Assembly (NCBI GenBank): GCA_002256985.1
Contig: NCGO01000009.1
Coordinates: forward strand, 62,001-126,000
Direction of reading: 5' to 3'
Length of the DNA stretch: 64,000 bases
Source: Novosphingobium sp. 28-62-57
GTDB lineage: Bacteria; Pseudomonadota; Alphaproteobacteria; Sphingomonadales; Sphingomonadaceae
Shown: piece after piece, positions 54,071 through 63,583 of the stretch
Layout of the letters: every line of letters begins with the position of its first letter
Position numbering within the stretch: position 1 is the first letter of the stretch
Translations under genes and position numbers: made by a program
Notes under the pieces: generated by a model
Database searches by the model: none
Seen by the model: only the letters and a program-made list of their open reading frames with translations
What the model was told of the DNA's origin: nothing

Positions 54071-54965
54071 CGAGGTTGTTGGCCGGGACACCGTGCTGGT
54101 GGTGGATGACAACCCGGAATCCTTGCACTTCCTGATCGATACCATCGAACGTGCCGGCATGACCGTGCTGATTGCCACCAATGGCGATGATGCGCTCGAA
54201 CTGCTGGGCCATGTTGCGCCGGATCTGATCCTGATCGATGCGATCATGCCGGGCCTTGATGGCTTTGATACTACCCGCGCAATCAAGAAGCAGCCGCGCC
54301 TTGCCGATATTCCGGTGATCTTCATGACCGGCCTGACCGAGACCGAACATGCCGTGCGCGCGCTTGAGGCAGGCGGGGTTGACTACGTGCGCAAACCGCT
54401 GGCGATCGAGGAATTGCTGGCCCGGATGCGGGTCCACTTGTCGTCCGCGCGGGTCTCACAATCTGGCCGAAGTGCGCTGGATGCCACCGGGCGGCATCTC
54501 CTGGCGGTAACGGCAGAGGGGAACCTGCTGTGGGCCACACCGCAAGTTGAGCATCTGCTGGAACGGTTGGGCAGCAGCGATTGCCTGCCCGAAGCCTTCA
54601 CCGCGCCGCTTGCGCGCCTGCTGGTGCCCGATGAAAACCCCGGAACATCGCTGCGGTTCGAAGCGGGCGGACACACCATCGAACTCGTGCTGGTCGGGTC
54701 AATGCGCAGCGATGAAGTGCTGGTGCGGCTGAATGTCATCCGCGAAGGGGCCGAAGTTGAACTGCTGCGCAATCGCTATGGCCTGACCCAGCGTGAGGCC
54801 GAAGTGCTGCTGTGGATCAGCTATGGCAAGCCCAACCGCGTGATCAGCGAAATTCTCGGCATCAGCCCGCGCACAGTGAATAAGCATCTGGAACAAGTGT
54901 TTGAAAAGCTTGGCGTTGAAACCCGCGCGGCGGCGGCGGCCTTTGCGGTGCGGACGATTACATGA
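54051..54965 (+). CDS. LuxR-type response regulator of the transporter-kinase
   Basis: About 304 residues: receiver domain with VVDDN, phospho-acceptor in LILIDAIMPGLDG and the lysine in YVRKPLA; a middle domain of unknown type (about 115 residues, PAS-like in size); and a LuxR/FixJ helix-turn-helix (LTQREAEVLLWISYGKPNRV, ISPRTVNKHLEQVFEKLGV). A GTG at 54051 inside the kinase gene is taken as start; 54048 is equally possible. The 20-base overlap with the kinase gene makes it the cognate output. Targets are unknown; the acylase just downstream is a candidate. Confidence 0.85.
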   Translation: MSSTPDSEVVGRDTVLVVDDNPESLHFLIDTIERAGMTVLIATNGDDALELLGHVAPDLILIDAIMPGLDGFDTTRAIKKQPRLADIPVIFMTGLTETEHAVRALEAGGVDYVRKPLAIEELLARMRVHLSSARVSQSGRSALDATGRHLLAVTAEGNLLWATPQVEHLLERLGSSDCLPEAFTAPLARLLVPDENPGTSLRFEAGGHTIELVLVGSMRSDEVLVRLNVIREGAEVELLRNRYGLTQREAEVLLWISYGKPNRVISEILGISPRTVNKHLEQVFEKLGVETRAAAAAFAVRTIT

Positions 54966-55017
54966 ACCGGGCGACGGTATCTCGCCCAATGCTGTGAAGT
55001 TCGATAGGCTGCCTTCC

Positions 55018-57138
55018 ATGCGAAACACCCTCCTTTGTCACAGCACCCTGCTGTTCGCCCTGCTCGCCACCCCTGCTGCCGCCTCTGCACACAGTCATGA
55101 CGTCACCATCATGCGCGATACGTGGGGCATAGCCCATGTGCAGGGGAAGACCGATGCCGATGCCGTGTTCGGGGCCATCTACGCGCAAGCAGAGGATGAT
55201 TTTCCCCGGGTCGAAGCCAATCTGCTGACTGCGCTGGGCCGCTTGGCCGAGGCGAAGGGTGAGGACGCGGTATGGCAGGACTTGCGCCAGCGTCTGTGGA
55301 TCGATCACGCTGCGCTGAAGCGCGATTATGCCGCATCGCCTGCATGGTTGCGCAAGCTGATGGATGCCTGGGCCGAAGGGCTGAACCACTATCTGGCCAC
55401 CCATCCCGAAGAAAAGCCATTGGTGCTCAAACACTTCGAGCCGTGGATGGCGCTGTCCTTCACCGAAGGCTCAATTGGCGGTGACATTGAATCGGTCGAT
55501 CTTGCCTTGCTGGCCCAATTCCACGGCGGCGCGGCAAGCGCCAAGGCGCTGGCGCTGGCGAAGGTCCGGGATGATGAGCCGCGCGGGTCCAATGGGTTGG
55601 CCATTGCGCCCAAGCTTTCCGCCAGTGGCAATGCACTGCTGCTGATCAACCCGCACACCTCGCTGTTCTTCCGCTCTGAATTGGGCATGGAAAGCAAGGA
55701 GGGCCTGCATGCCTATGGCGCGTCCACATGGGGCCAGTTCTTCATCTATCAGGGCTTCAACGAACACCTTGGCTGGATGCACACCAGCAGCGGTGCGGAC
55801 AATATCGACGAATTTTCAGAAAAGGTCGAAAGACGCGGTGACAAGTGGTTCTATTGGCACGCAAATGTGTGGAAGCCGGTAACCGAAAAAGCGATCACGC
55901 TGCAGGTCCGTCAGCCCGATGGCACGCTGGCCGAGCGTACTTTCACGACCTATTCCACCCACCATGGCCCAGTCGTCCGCACCGAAGGGGACCGGTGGAT
56001 TTCCGTCGCGCTGATGAACACGCCGATTGCCGCGCTCAGCCAATCGTGGTTGCGGACCAAGGCGAAGAGCCAGCAGGACTATCTCAAGGCGCTGGATTTC
56101 AACGCCAATTCGTCGAACAACACGCTCTATGCCGATCGGGATGGCAACATCGCCTTCCTGATGCCCGAATTCGCGCCGCGCCGCTCGGCCAAGTTCGATT
56201 ATCGCGATCCGGTGGATGGCAGCGATCCGGCGGCGGATTGGCAGGGGATCTATGCGCGCAAGGAAACGCCGCATGTGATCAATCCGGCATCGGGCTGGGC
56301 CTATAACGCCAACGATGCACCGTGGCGCGCGGCGGGGGAGGGGACGTTCGATTCCGGACAATGGCCCGCCACTTTTGATACGTTCGGCCCCAATCCGCGC
56401 GGCGATCATATGATGGATTTGCTGGGCAAAGCCAAGGGCTTGACGCTCGAAAGCCTGCATGCGCTGGCCTATGATCCGCACATGCCGCTGTTCGATGATC
56501 TGATCCCCGGGCTTGCCGTCCCGGCGGCAGACGATGCGCTGTCGGGCCCGGTCGCGCTGCTCAAAGGGTGGGATCGGCGCTGGATCGAAGAGTCTGAGGC
56601 GATGAGCCTTGCGCACTATTGGGCCGACGATCTGCAGACGACAGTGCGCGCCAAAATGCCCAAGCATGCCAATGCTTTCGCTGAGATACGCAAGACTTCA
56701 CCTGAAGAACGCGCCGCTGCTCTTCAGCGCGCGACAGCCAAGTTGACGGCGGACTTTGGCACTTGGAAAGTGCCATGGGGGCAGGTCAATCGCTATCAGC
56801 GCGTCACGTCCGATATCGTGCAACCTTTTGCCGACGACAAGCCGAGCTTGCCGGTCGTGTTCGGATCGGCGCGTTGGGGCTCGCTCGCCTCGTTCGGCAC
56901 AAAACAGTATCCGGGGACGAAGCGCTGGTATGGCACCAGTGGGAACAGCTTTGTGGCCGTGGTGGAGTTCGGACCACGCGTGAAGGCCTATGCGGTGTCC
57001 TCTGGCGGGGCCAGCGGGCGTGAAAAATCGCCGCATTTCAATGATCAGGCCGCGCTCTACGCCGCTGGAAAGCTGCGCGAGGTGTACTTTTACCTGAACG
57101 ACACCAAGATGCACCTAGAGCGCACTTACAAGCCCTGA
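55018..57138 (+). CDS. Penicillin acylase-family N-terminal nucleophile hydrolase
   Basis: A 706-residue exported amidase precursor with a signal peptide (LLFALLATPAAASA). The alpha chain region has VTIMRDTWGIAHVQGKTDAD and YAQAEDDFPRVEANL; self-cleavage would expose S191 in RGSNGLAIAPK, the nucleophile of the beta chain, followed by LLLINPHTSLFFR. Members hydrolyse penicillins, cyclic lipopeptides or acyl-homoserine lactones; substrate cannot be told. Starts 52 bases after the response regulator, same strand, so it could be part of that transcript. It converges on and overlaps mocA by 13 bases. Confidence 0.88.
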   Translation: MRNTLLCHSTLLFALLATPAAASAHSHDVTIMRDTWGIAHVQGKTDADAVFGAIYAQAEDDFPRVEANLLTALGRLAEAKGEDAVWQDLRQRLWIDHAALKRDYAASPAWLRKLMDAWAEGLNHYLATHPEEKPLVLKHFEPWMALSFTEGSIGGDIESVDLALLAQFHGGAASAKALALAKVRDDEPRGSNGLAIAPKLSASGNALLLINPHTSLFFRSELGMESKEGLHAYGASTWGQFFIYQGFNEHLGWMHTSSGADNIDEFSEKVERRGDKWFYWHANVWKPVTEKAITLQVRQPDGTLAERTFTTYSTHHGPVVRTEGDRWISVALMNTPIAALSQSWLRTKAKSQQDYLKALDFNANSSNNTLYADRDGNIAFLMPEFAPRRSAKFDYRDPVDGSDPAADWQGIYARKETPHVINPASGWAYNANDAPWRAAGEGTFDSGQWPATFDTFGPNPRGDHMMDLLGKAKGLTLESLHALAYDPHMPLFDDLIPGLAVPAADDALSGPVALLKGWDRRWIEESEAMSLAHYWADDLQTTVRAKMPKHANAFAEIRKTSPEERAAALQRATAKLTADFGTWKVPWGQVNRYQRVTSDIVQPFADDKPSLPVVFGSARWGSLASFGTKQYPGTKRWYGTSGNSFVAVVEFGPRVKAYAVSSGGASGREKSPHFNDQAALYAAGKLREVYFYLNDTKMHLERTYKP

Positions 57139-57686
57139 AGTTGCTCTTTCGCGCTCTGCAAGTCGTCTGGCGTGTCAATATCGAGCGCGAGGTGTGCGGG
57201 CAGATCAACCCATGGGGCATCGGCCAGCAATTCCCCGCCGCCCCGGTCTCCGACCAGCGCGGCAAGCGCCGGGAAATGCTGCTTGCCAAAGATCGCAGGC
57301 ACCATGTTGCGCCCGTCAACTTGCGTGGCGATCCTGTCGCCATCGAACCGTGCGACCAGCTCGGCAAAGTGCGCCGCCGGCACAAGCGGCATGTCAGCCA
57401 GCGCGAACAGCGCCGCATCAACATCGCCCAGCGCGGCAACGGCAGCAGCAATCGAGTGTGAAAGCGGGGCTTCTGGCGGATCGAGCAGCAGCCGGGAAAA
57501 TCCCGGAAGATCAGGCGTCTGCGTGGAGCAGACAGCGATGCGTTGAACGTGCGGCAGAGTGCTGAGGCTGTCTGCCGCATGGCGCGCCAGCGGCTTTCCG
57601 GCCAGCGTCGTGCCCAATTTGCCGCCGCCAAAGCGGGTGGCCCGCCCTGCGGCGAGCAGGATGATCGCGATGCGGGGGGTGGTCAC
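57126..57686 (-). CDS. mocA: Molybdenum cofactor cytidylyltransferase (MocA-like)
   Basis: A 186-residue nucleotidyltransferase with the signature LLAAGRATRFGGGKLGTTLA, DMPLV near residue 99 and NMVPAIFG. It attaches CMP to molybdopterin-Mo to give the MCD form used by xanthine-oxidase-type enzymes. The operon with XdhC and the two hydroxylase subunits supports this over MobA (GMP). It is the last gene, overlapping xdhC by 4 bases. Confidence 0.85.
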   Translation of the reverse strand: MTTPRIAIILLAAGRATRFGGGKLGTTLAGKPLARHAADSLSTLPHVQRIAVCSTQTPDLPGFSRLLLDPPEAPLSHSIAAAVAALGDVDAALFALADMPLVPAAHFAELVARFDGDRIATQVDGRNMVPAIFGKQHFPALAALVGDRGGGELLADAPWVDLPAHLALDIDTPDDLQSAKEQLQGL

Positions 57687-58660
57687 CGCAAGTTTGCGGC
57701 GGTGAGGGGCTGGCCTGTCCAGTAGGAGAAGTTGGCCAAAGCATTGTATTCCGTAACGATTTCCCCAAGGATTGAGAGTGCCAGCGTGGCCGGATCGCGT
57801 GTTGCCGGGATCAGGCCGATATGTCCGCGCAGACTTCCGATCACGCGCTCATCCATTCCTGCAGCGCGCAGTGCCGCAAGCCGTGCCGCGTGGGTGCGGC
57901 GGCTGCCTATGGCGCCATGATAGAAGGCAGGCAGGGCAAGCGCTTGCGGCAGAAGGAATTCCTCCCAATCGCGCCCATGAAACAGGAACACAATGGCCGT
58001 CCACGGATCGGTTGCAAGCTGTGGTAGCGCCTTGCGCGTGGGCAAGGCGATGGCAGCAATGCCCGATTGCTCCAGCAGTTGCTGCGTCCCGCCATCGGGC
58101 GTCAGCGCGGTAACCTGTGTGCCGAAAGCTTTGGAAAGCTGGCAAAAAGCGGTGAGGTCCTCCCCCTGGCCGAGCGCGATTACCCGCAGTGGCGGCTGAT
58201 AGACCAGCGTTACATCGCGGCCATCCCAGCTTTTCTGCACCATCGCATCGGCCAGCGTCACCCGATCACAGTCGAGCCGCAGCGCCGCCGCCTCCCGCTT
58301 GTCGAGCAAGTCCAAAGCGGCGATGATGGCTTCGGGCGATGGGCGCGGGGTGAACAGCAAGTCGATCCCGCCGCCACAGGGCAGGCGGATATCGATATAG
58401 GGCGAGCCGATGCCGTACCGCACCACGTGGCCCCAGCCATCGGCCAGCGTTTCGAGCGCTTCGGTGGCGACGGCATCTTCGACACAGCCCCCCGAAAGCG
58501 ATCCGGTCCGCCGTCCATCAGCCGCAACGGCCATCTGCGTGCCGACGCTGCGCGATGCGCCGCCTTCGATCCCGACCAGCGTTACCAGCACGCACTCCAC
58601 CCCCTCTGCCGCACGCGCGGCAAGGAAGCGGAGGATATCGAGGGGTGTCGCAGCGACCAT
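57683..58660 (-). CDS. xdhC: XdhC-family molybdenum hydroxylase maturation protein
   Basis: A 325-residue XdhC/CoxI-type chaperone. The N-terminal domain has GGASRSVGTQMAVAADGRRT and GSLSGGCVEDAV, the C-terminal Rossmann domain AFYHGAIGSRRTHAARLAAL and RVIGSLRGHIGLIPATRDPA. It protects the cofactor and helps sulfuration and insertion into the large subunit. The gene starts 10 bases after the Mo subunit and overlaps mocA. Confidence 0.9.
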   Translation of the reverse strand: MVAATPLDILRFLAARAAEGVECVLVTLVGIEGGASRSVGTQMAVAADGRRTGSLSGGCVEDAVATEALETLADGWGHVVRYGIGSPYIDIRLPCGGGIDLLFTPRPSPEAIIAALDLLDKREAAALRLDCDRVTLADAMVQKSWDGRDVTLVYQPPLRVIALGQGEDLTAFCQLSKAFGTQVTALTPDGGTQQLLEQSGIAAIALPTRKALPQLATDPWTAIVFLFHGRDWEEFLLPQALALPAFYHGAIGSRRTHAARLAALRAAGMDERVIGSLRGHIGLIPATRDPATLALSILGEIVTEYNALANFSYWTGQPLTAANLR

Positions 58661-58670
58661 CAGGTGCGCG

Positions 58671-60833
58671 CTATACCATCTCCAAGGGCAGACGGCGATG
58701 CCGTTTACCGGTCAGCGAGTAGATTGCATTGGCCAACGCTGGAATGACCGGGGGCAGGGCCGGTTCACCAAGGCCGGTGGGCGGAAAATCGGTCTTTACG
58801 AACTCCACCGCAATCTCGCGCGGGGCCGCATCGATCCGCATCAGCGCAAAATCGCCAAAGTTTTCAGCGGTAATCGCGCCTGCTTCCTGCACGATCTTCT
58901 GGCCGATCATGGCCTGGCCCAGTCCTTCGATAACACAGCCATGCGCCTGATTGAGCGCATTGAGCGGGTTGATGATATGCGCGCCGATGTCGCCCGCCAC
59001 CCACACTTTGTCCACTTTCACCGCGCCTCCGGCCATCGAGATATCGACGACTTCGGCGAAGTATCCCAAGTGGCTGAAGTAGAACCCGAAACCGCGCCCC
59101 TTTTCGCGGCCCTTCCAGCCTGCGGATTTGCATACCGCATCAATCACACCGCGCGCCCGGCCGGTGTTAAACTTGGCTCGCTCGCCCGGAAGCTCGCGCG
59201 CTTCGCCCAGCGTGCGGCGCATCAGTTCGGGCAAGTCCAGCCCGGCAGCTTCGGCCACTTCATCGAGGAACGACTGAAACACAAAGGCCATCGCGTTTGA
59301 CGAAGGCGCGCGCAGCCAGCCGGTGGCCAGATTGGTGGCCATGTAGGTGACGCCCAGGTCAACGTTTGGAACGACTGGCGCCGGATATTCGCCCGGGGCC
59401 ATTTGCGCGGCGCGGATCGGCTTGCCATCGGTGCCGAAGGTGGCGAAGTGGTCCTTGAACGCGACCAGCCCGCCATCGGCGCCAAGGCCTGCGGTCAGCC
59501 GGTGCCAGCCTGCGGGGCGATAGAAATCGTTGCGGAAATCATCCGTGCGGTCGAACAGGACCTTCACCGGCTTGCCCGGCATCGCTTTTGCCACCTGGCC
59601 TGCGATCACCATGTAATCGTTGAGCAAGCGCCGCCCGAACCCGCCCCCGATGCGGGTGAGGTGGATCGTCAAGTCGTCGGGCGTGAGGCCGCAGAACTTG
59701 GCGGTTTCGTTGCGGCCATTGGCAGGCGACTGGCTTGGCGCCCAAAGCTCCAGCTTGCCATCCTTGAACAGCCCGGTGCAGTTTTGCGGCTCTAGCGAGG
59801 CGTGGGCGAGGAACGGATACTCATAGTCTGCCGTGATCACCTTGGCCGCATTGGCCAGAGCGGCATCGGGATCGCCCGCCTTGAACACGCTGGTCTGCGG
59901 AGTTCCGGCCACGATCTTGGCAGCATCGGCTTCATACTTGGCGGTGGAGAAGCCGGTGACTGCGGCATCGTCCCACTTCACCGCCAGCTTTTCGCGCGCT
60001 TTGCTGGCCTTCCACCAGCTGTCGGCCACGATCACCAGCGTATCGTTCTTGCCCTCGGGCACAAAGCCGCTGTTGACCGCCACGACGCCCATCACGCCGG
60101 GGATGGCCTTGACCGCCGCATCATCGAACGAGGCCACCGTGCCGCCGTGCGCCGGGCATTTGACGACCGCGCCGTGGGCCATACCGGCCACGCGCGTATC
60201 GATGCCGAACAGCGGTTCCCCCTTGACGATTTTCGGAACATCCACGCCGGGTTTGGACGTGCCGATGATCTTGAAGGCAGCAGGCTCTTTCAGCGTGACC
60301 TTGGCCAGATCGGGCGGAGTCTGCGTTGCGGCAACTTTCGCCAGCGAGGCGTAAGTGGCGCTTTTGCCAGACGATGCCTGAAGTACGGCGCCGTTTGCAG
60401 TGGAAAGTGTGGCAGCATCAACGCCCCAGGTCTTTGCCGCGGCCATGACCAGCATTTCGCGCGCAGCCGCGCCGACTTGCCGCATCGGCAGCCAGTTGCG
60501 CGGCGTGGCGGTGCTGCCACCGGCCACTTGCGGGCCATAGCGCTTTTCATCGGCATCGGTCTGTTCGATGCGGACCTGTTCCCACGCGAGGTCCATTTCC
60601 TCGGCGATCAGCATCGGCAGCATGACCTTTACGCCCTGACCGATCTCGGGATTCTTGGCGCCGATCGTCACGGTGTTGTCGGCATTGATGCGCACGAAGG
60701 CGTTCAGCACGTCTGCAGGGGCCGTGCTGGACACAGCAGACAGCACGACCGACGCATCGAGCGTCAGCACCGCGCCGCCTGCCACCGAGGCGACGAGGAA
60801 TGAGCGGCGCGAAACAGAGACAGTCCCGGTCAT
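58671..60833 (-). CDS. Molybdenum hydroxylase large subunit (IorB-like)
   Basis: A 720-residue xanthine-oxidase-family subunit of the isoquinoline 1-oxidoreductase/aldehyde dehydrogenase type, with a twin-arginine signal ([20 protein letters not shown]). Cofactor segments are visible: [60 protein letters not shown], and a final [20 protein letters not shown] with the active-site glutamate. It hydroxylates an aldehyde or N-heterocycle in the periplasm. The ATG overlaps the stop of the 2Fe-2S subunit. The substrate cannot be read from sequence. Confidence 0.9.
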   Translation of the reverse strand: MTGTVSVSRRSFLVASVAGGAVLTLDASVVLSAVSSTAPADVLNAFVRINADNTVTIGAKNPEIGQGVKVMLPMLIAEEMDLAWEQVRIEQTDADEKRYGPQVAGGSTATPRNWLPMRQVGAAAREMLVMAAAKTWGVDAATLSTANGAVLQASSGKSATYASLAKVAATQTPPDLAKVTLKEPAAFKIIGTSKPGVDVPKIVKGEPLFGIDTRVAGMAHGAVVKCPAHGGTVASFDDAAVKAIPGVMGVVAVNSGFVPEGKNDTLVIVADSWWKASKAREKLAVKWDDAAVTGFSTAKYEADAAKIVAGTPQTSVFKAGDPDAALANAAKVITADYEYPFLAHASLEPQNCTGLFKDGKLELWAPSQSPANGRNETAKFCGLTPDDLTIHLTRIGGGFGRRLLNDYMVIAGQVAKAMPGKPVKVLFDRTDDFRNDFYRPAGWHRLTAGLGADGGLVAFKDHFATFGTDGKPIRAAQMAPGEYPAPVVPNVDLGVTYMATNLATGWLRAPSSNAMAFVFQSFLDEVAEAAGLDLPELMRRTLGEARELPGERAKFNTGRARGVIDAVCKSAGWKGREKGRGFGFYFSHLGYFAEVVDISMAGGAVKVDKVWVAGDIGAHIINPLNALNQAHGCVIEGLGQAMIGQKIVQEAGAITAENFGDFALMRIDAAPREIAVEFVKTDFPPTGLGEPALPPVIPALANAIYSLTGKRHRRLPLEMV

Positions 60834-61363
60834 GCCAGTTGCTCCGCATTGGTAGCAGGTGAGGGTAAGGCTGATGAGGGCAGGGCAGAGGCATCGGCCA
60901 TTTCGGCAGGCAGGCCCGCGGCCTTTCGGATGGCGGCCCGGATGCGCAGGTAGGTGGCGCAGCGGCAGATGTTGCCGCTCATCCAGCCGTCAATGTCATC
61001 GGGCGTGGGCTTCGGGTTCTGCTTGAGCAGCGCCGTGGCCGACATGATCTGTCCGGCCTGACAATAACCGCACTGCGGCACGTCAAGCGCAGTCCAAGCT
61101 TCAACAACGCGCTTGCCGAGGTCATTGGTGGCGATGCCTTCGATCGTCGTCACCTGCTTGCCCGCAGCATCGGCAATCGGCGTCTGGCAGGAGCGGACCG
61201 CTTCGCCATCGAGATGAACGGTGCAGGCCCCGCACAGGCCAGCGCCGCAGCCGAACTTCGTGCCGGGCATGTCAAGGTCCTCCCGCAGGACCCAGAGCAG
61301 GGGCTTGTCAGCCTCTGCCTCGACCGTGCGTTTACGGCCGTTGACGGTGAAAGAAACGCTCAT
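60830..61363 (-). CDS. Molybdenum hydroxylase 2Fe-2S subunit (IorA-like)
   Basis: A 177-residue small subunit with two 2Fe-2S clusters: plant-type C39, C44, C47 and C59 ([17 protein letters not shown]) and helical-type C98, C101, C133 and C135 ([17 protein letters not shown]). It passes electrons from the Mo site to an outside acceptor, perhaps a cytochrome c. The C-terminal Ser/Ala/Pro tail is longer than usual. It is the first gene of the minus-strand operon with the large subunit, xdhC and mocA. The start at 61363 is set by the domain. Confidence 0.92.
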   Translation of the reverse strand: MSVSFTVNGRKRTVEAEADKPLLWVLREDLDMPGTKFGCGAGLCGACTVHLDGEAVRSCQTPIADAAGKQVTTIEGIATNDLGKRVVEAWTALDVPQCGYCQAGQIMSATALLKQNPKPTPDDIDGWMSGNICRCATYLRIRAAIRKAAGLPAEMADASALPSSALPSPATNAEQLA

Positions 61364-61564
61364 CGTGTTGTTTCCTTGGACAAAGCGAATCCGATTGTCG
61401 CTGCAGTGCCTGAACGGCACGGTGGTGCTGCGGAAACTGGACAGAGGGGTGCTTTGGGTCAAGCGCCTTGTTCGGCAACTTGGGGTTGCTTGCCGCAAAT
61501 GGGGCATTGAGTGCAGGTCATTGCCCTTGGCGCTGTTGCAATCTTGGTGTTATGCGCGTGGCAT

Positions 61565-62245
61565 ATGCCCGCACAACTGGACCTTGCTGATACCGAACTG
61601 CCGTCTGCTCCGCGTCCGGGGACATATGCGCGCGGTACGGAAACTGTCGATGCGATCATTCAGGCCGCGCTGCGGGTGCTGATCGACGAGGGATCGGGCG
61701 CTTTCACGATCCGCCGGATCGCGACCGAATGCGGGATGAAAGTTGGCAATGTCAGCTACCATTTCCCCAAGAAGGAACTGCTCGTCCAGACCCTGCTGGA
61801 CGATATCATCAGCAGTTACGACAAGCTGCTGGAGCGCACCGTGCGCCAGCCCGGCCTTGATGCCGAGGAGCGTTTGCGCCTGATCGTCGTGCTATGTCTG
61901 GATGATATTGCGGGCAAGCGCACCACGCGGCTCTTTCCCGAGCTTTGGGCCTTGGCCAATCACAACGAGTTCGTGGCCGACCGGGTGCGGGTGTTCTATC
62001 AGCGCGTGCACGATTTCATTGCGGAATATGTGGGCCAGCTCAATCCGGTGCTTAATCATCAGCAAGTGCGCGATGTAGCCTTGTTTATCAGTGCATCGAT
62101 GGAAGGTGCGACCCCGTTTCTCGGCTATGAAAAGCCATGGGCAGACCGGATGTCGGCCTTTACCGCGATTGCTGCGCACAGTCTGGTGCATCTTGCCAAG
62201 ACGATCACGCCGGCGCAGATTGCAGGCGTTGCCAACCGGGCTTGA
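61565..62245 (+). CDS. TetR-family transcription regulator
   Basis: A 226-residue regulator with an N-terminal TetR helix-turn-helix (AFTIRRIATECGMKVGNVSY, HFPKKELLVQTLLDDI) and an all-helical ligand domain. Divergent from the molybdenum hydroxylase operon (about 200 bases apart) and followed by amine dehydrogenase genes, so it may control either. The ATG at 61565 is preferred to a GTG at 61511 whose extra residues look like noncoding sequence. Confidence 0.8.
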   Translation: MPAQLDLADTELPSAPRPGTYARGTETVDAIIQAALRVLIDEGSGAFTIRRIATECGMKVGNVSYHFPKKELLVQTLLDDIISSYDKLLERTVRQPGLDAEERLRLIVVLCLDDIAGKRTTRLFPELWALANHNEFVADRVRVFYQRVHDFIAEYVGQLNPVLNHQQVRDVALFISASMEGATPFLGYEKPWADRMSAFTAIAAHSLVHLAKTITPAQIAGVANRA

Positions 62246-62380
62246 CGACCAGATCGGCGTTGGAATCGCAGGTGTGATACCGAAGGTTTTCATTCGCAAC
62301 TGCAACAAGGCACTTGACCGAATCTGGACAATCGTCAAGCCTTGGCCCACGCAGGGAACTGGCGACAGGTAGCGGGGGCC

Positions 62381-63583
62381 ATGATGACGTTTATCGGCGC
62401 AGGGAAGAACAGGCTCGGAAGTAAGCCGGCATCGCTTGCCGTGGGGCTCGCCTTGGGCGCATCTGCGATTGCGGGGACCTTCGCATCGCCGCTGCTGGCC
62501 GAAACCATGGTTGAGGCCGAAGAGGCCGAAGTCAACACGATCGAGCCACCCAAGCCGAACTGGTTCTTTGTGCGTGGTGGCTGGGGCTCTGCCGGATCGA
62601 GCATTTTTGACGCTGGCACCGGCAAGATGATCGGCATGGTTTCCACCAGCCGCGATTCCGATCTGGCCATCGATCCTGATGGCAAGTTCTATTACGTGGC
62701 CGAAACAATGTGGACCAAGGTCAACCGTGGCACGCGGATGGATCTGGTTTCGGTCTATGACAGCAAAACGCTCAAACTGGTCACCGAAATCCCCACACCG
62801 GGCCGCCTGATCATCGGCGGGTTTAACACCAACTTCGTGCTGAGCGATGATGGCAAGACCGCCTACGATTACAATTTCGATCCGGCCTCGTCGGTCAACG
62901 TGATCGACATGGTAAAGCGCAAGTTCGTGCGTGCGATTGAATTGCCGGGCTGTGCCAGCCTCATTCCCAATCCGGGCGTCGGTTTCTCAGCGCTCTGCGC
63001 CGATGGCACGTTGGCGACCGTGGCGGTGAAGGGCGCAACGCAGGACATCACGCGCACGGCAGAGTTCTTTGACGCTGCCGCCGATCCGATCTTCTCCAAC
63101 GTGGTCTATGATCGCAAGAAGAAGCTTGCTGTGATGGTGAGCTACACTGGCCAGGTCCGCACAGTGGCCATGGGCGCCGCGCCAGTGGTCAGCGCGCCGT
63201 TTTCCATTCAGGAAGCAGGCGGGATGCGCGCTGCCGATGTGAAGCCACTCGACGTGGCGTGGTATCCCGGCGGGATGCAGCCGACCGCTTTGCACCGGCC
63301 CACTGGCATGCTCTGGGTATTGATGCACAAGGGCGAATACTGGAGCCACAAGGAAGGGGCCGAGGAAATCTGGGGTCTCGACCTTGCGACCAAGAAAGTG
63401 GTCAAGCGCTATCCGGTCAAAGGCCATCCGCGCAATATCGAGATCACGCAGGATGATGCCGCGCTGATCATGGTCAATGGCATGGAAAACAATGCGATGA
63501 TCATCGATTCCAAGACGGGTGAGACCAAGCACGAGATCGAAAACGCAGGCGGCGGATTGATCACGGTGGTCGAACCGAAGTGA
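62381..63583 (+). CDS. mauB: Amine dehydrogenase heavy chain (methylamine/aromatic amine type)
   Basis: A 400-residue exported beta-propeller chain. The signal region ends near SPLLAETM; repeated blades include RDSDLAIDPDGKFYYVAETM, GGFNTNFVLSDDGKTAYDYN and KGHPRNIEITQDDAALIMVN. In the family it pairs with a small TTQ-bearing light chain that oxidises primary amines to aldehyde and ammonia. The symbol could equally be aauB; the light chain that would decide lies beyond the window. GCGGGGGCC precedes the ATG pair at 62381/62384. The TGA overlaps mauE. Confidence 0.82.
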   Translation: MMTFIGAGKNRLGSKPASLAVGLALGASAIAGTFASPLLAETMVEAEEAEVNTIEPPKPNWFFVRGGWGSAGSSIFDAGTGKMIGMVSTSRDSDLAIDPDGKFYYVAETMWTKVNRGTRMDLVSVYDSKTLKLVTEIPTPGRLIIGGFNTNFVLSDDGKTAYDYNFDPASSVNVIDMVKRKFVRAIELPGCASLIPNPGVGFSALCADGTLATVAVKGATQDITRTAEFFDAAADPIFSNVVYDRKKKLAVMVSYTGQVRTVAMGAAPVVSAPFSIQEAGGMRAADVKPLDVAWYPGGMQPTALHRPTGMLWVLMHKGEYWSHKEGAEEIWGLDLATKKVVKRYPVKGHPRNIEITQDDAALIMVNGMENNAMIIDSKTGETKHEIENAGGGLITVVEPK

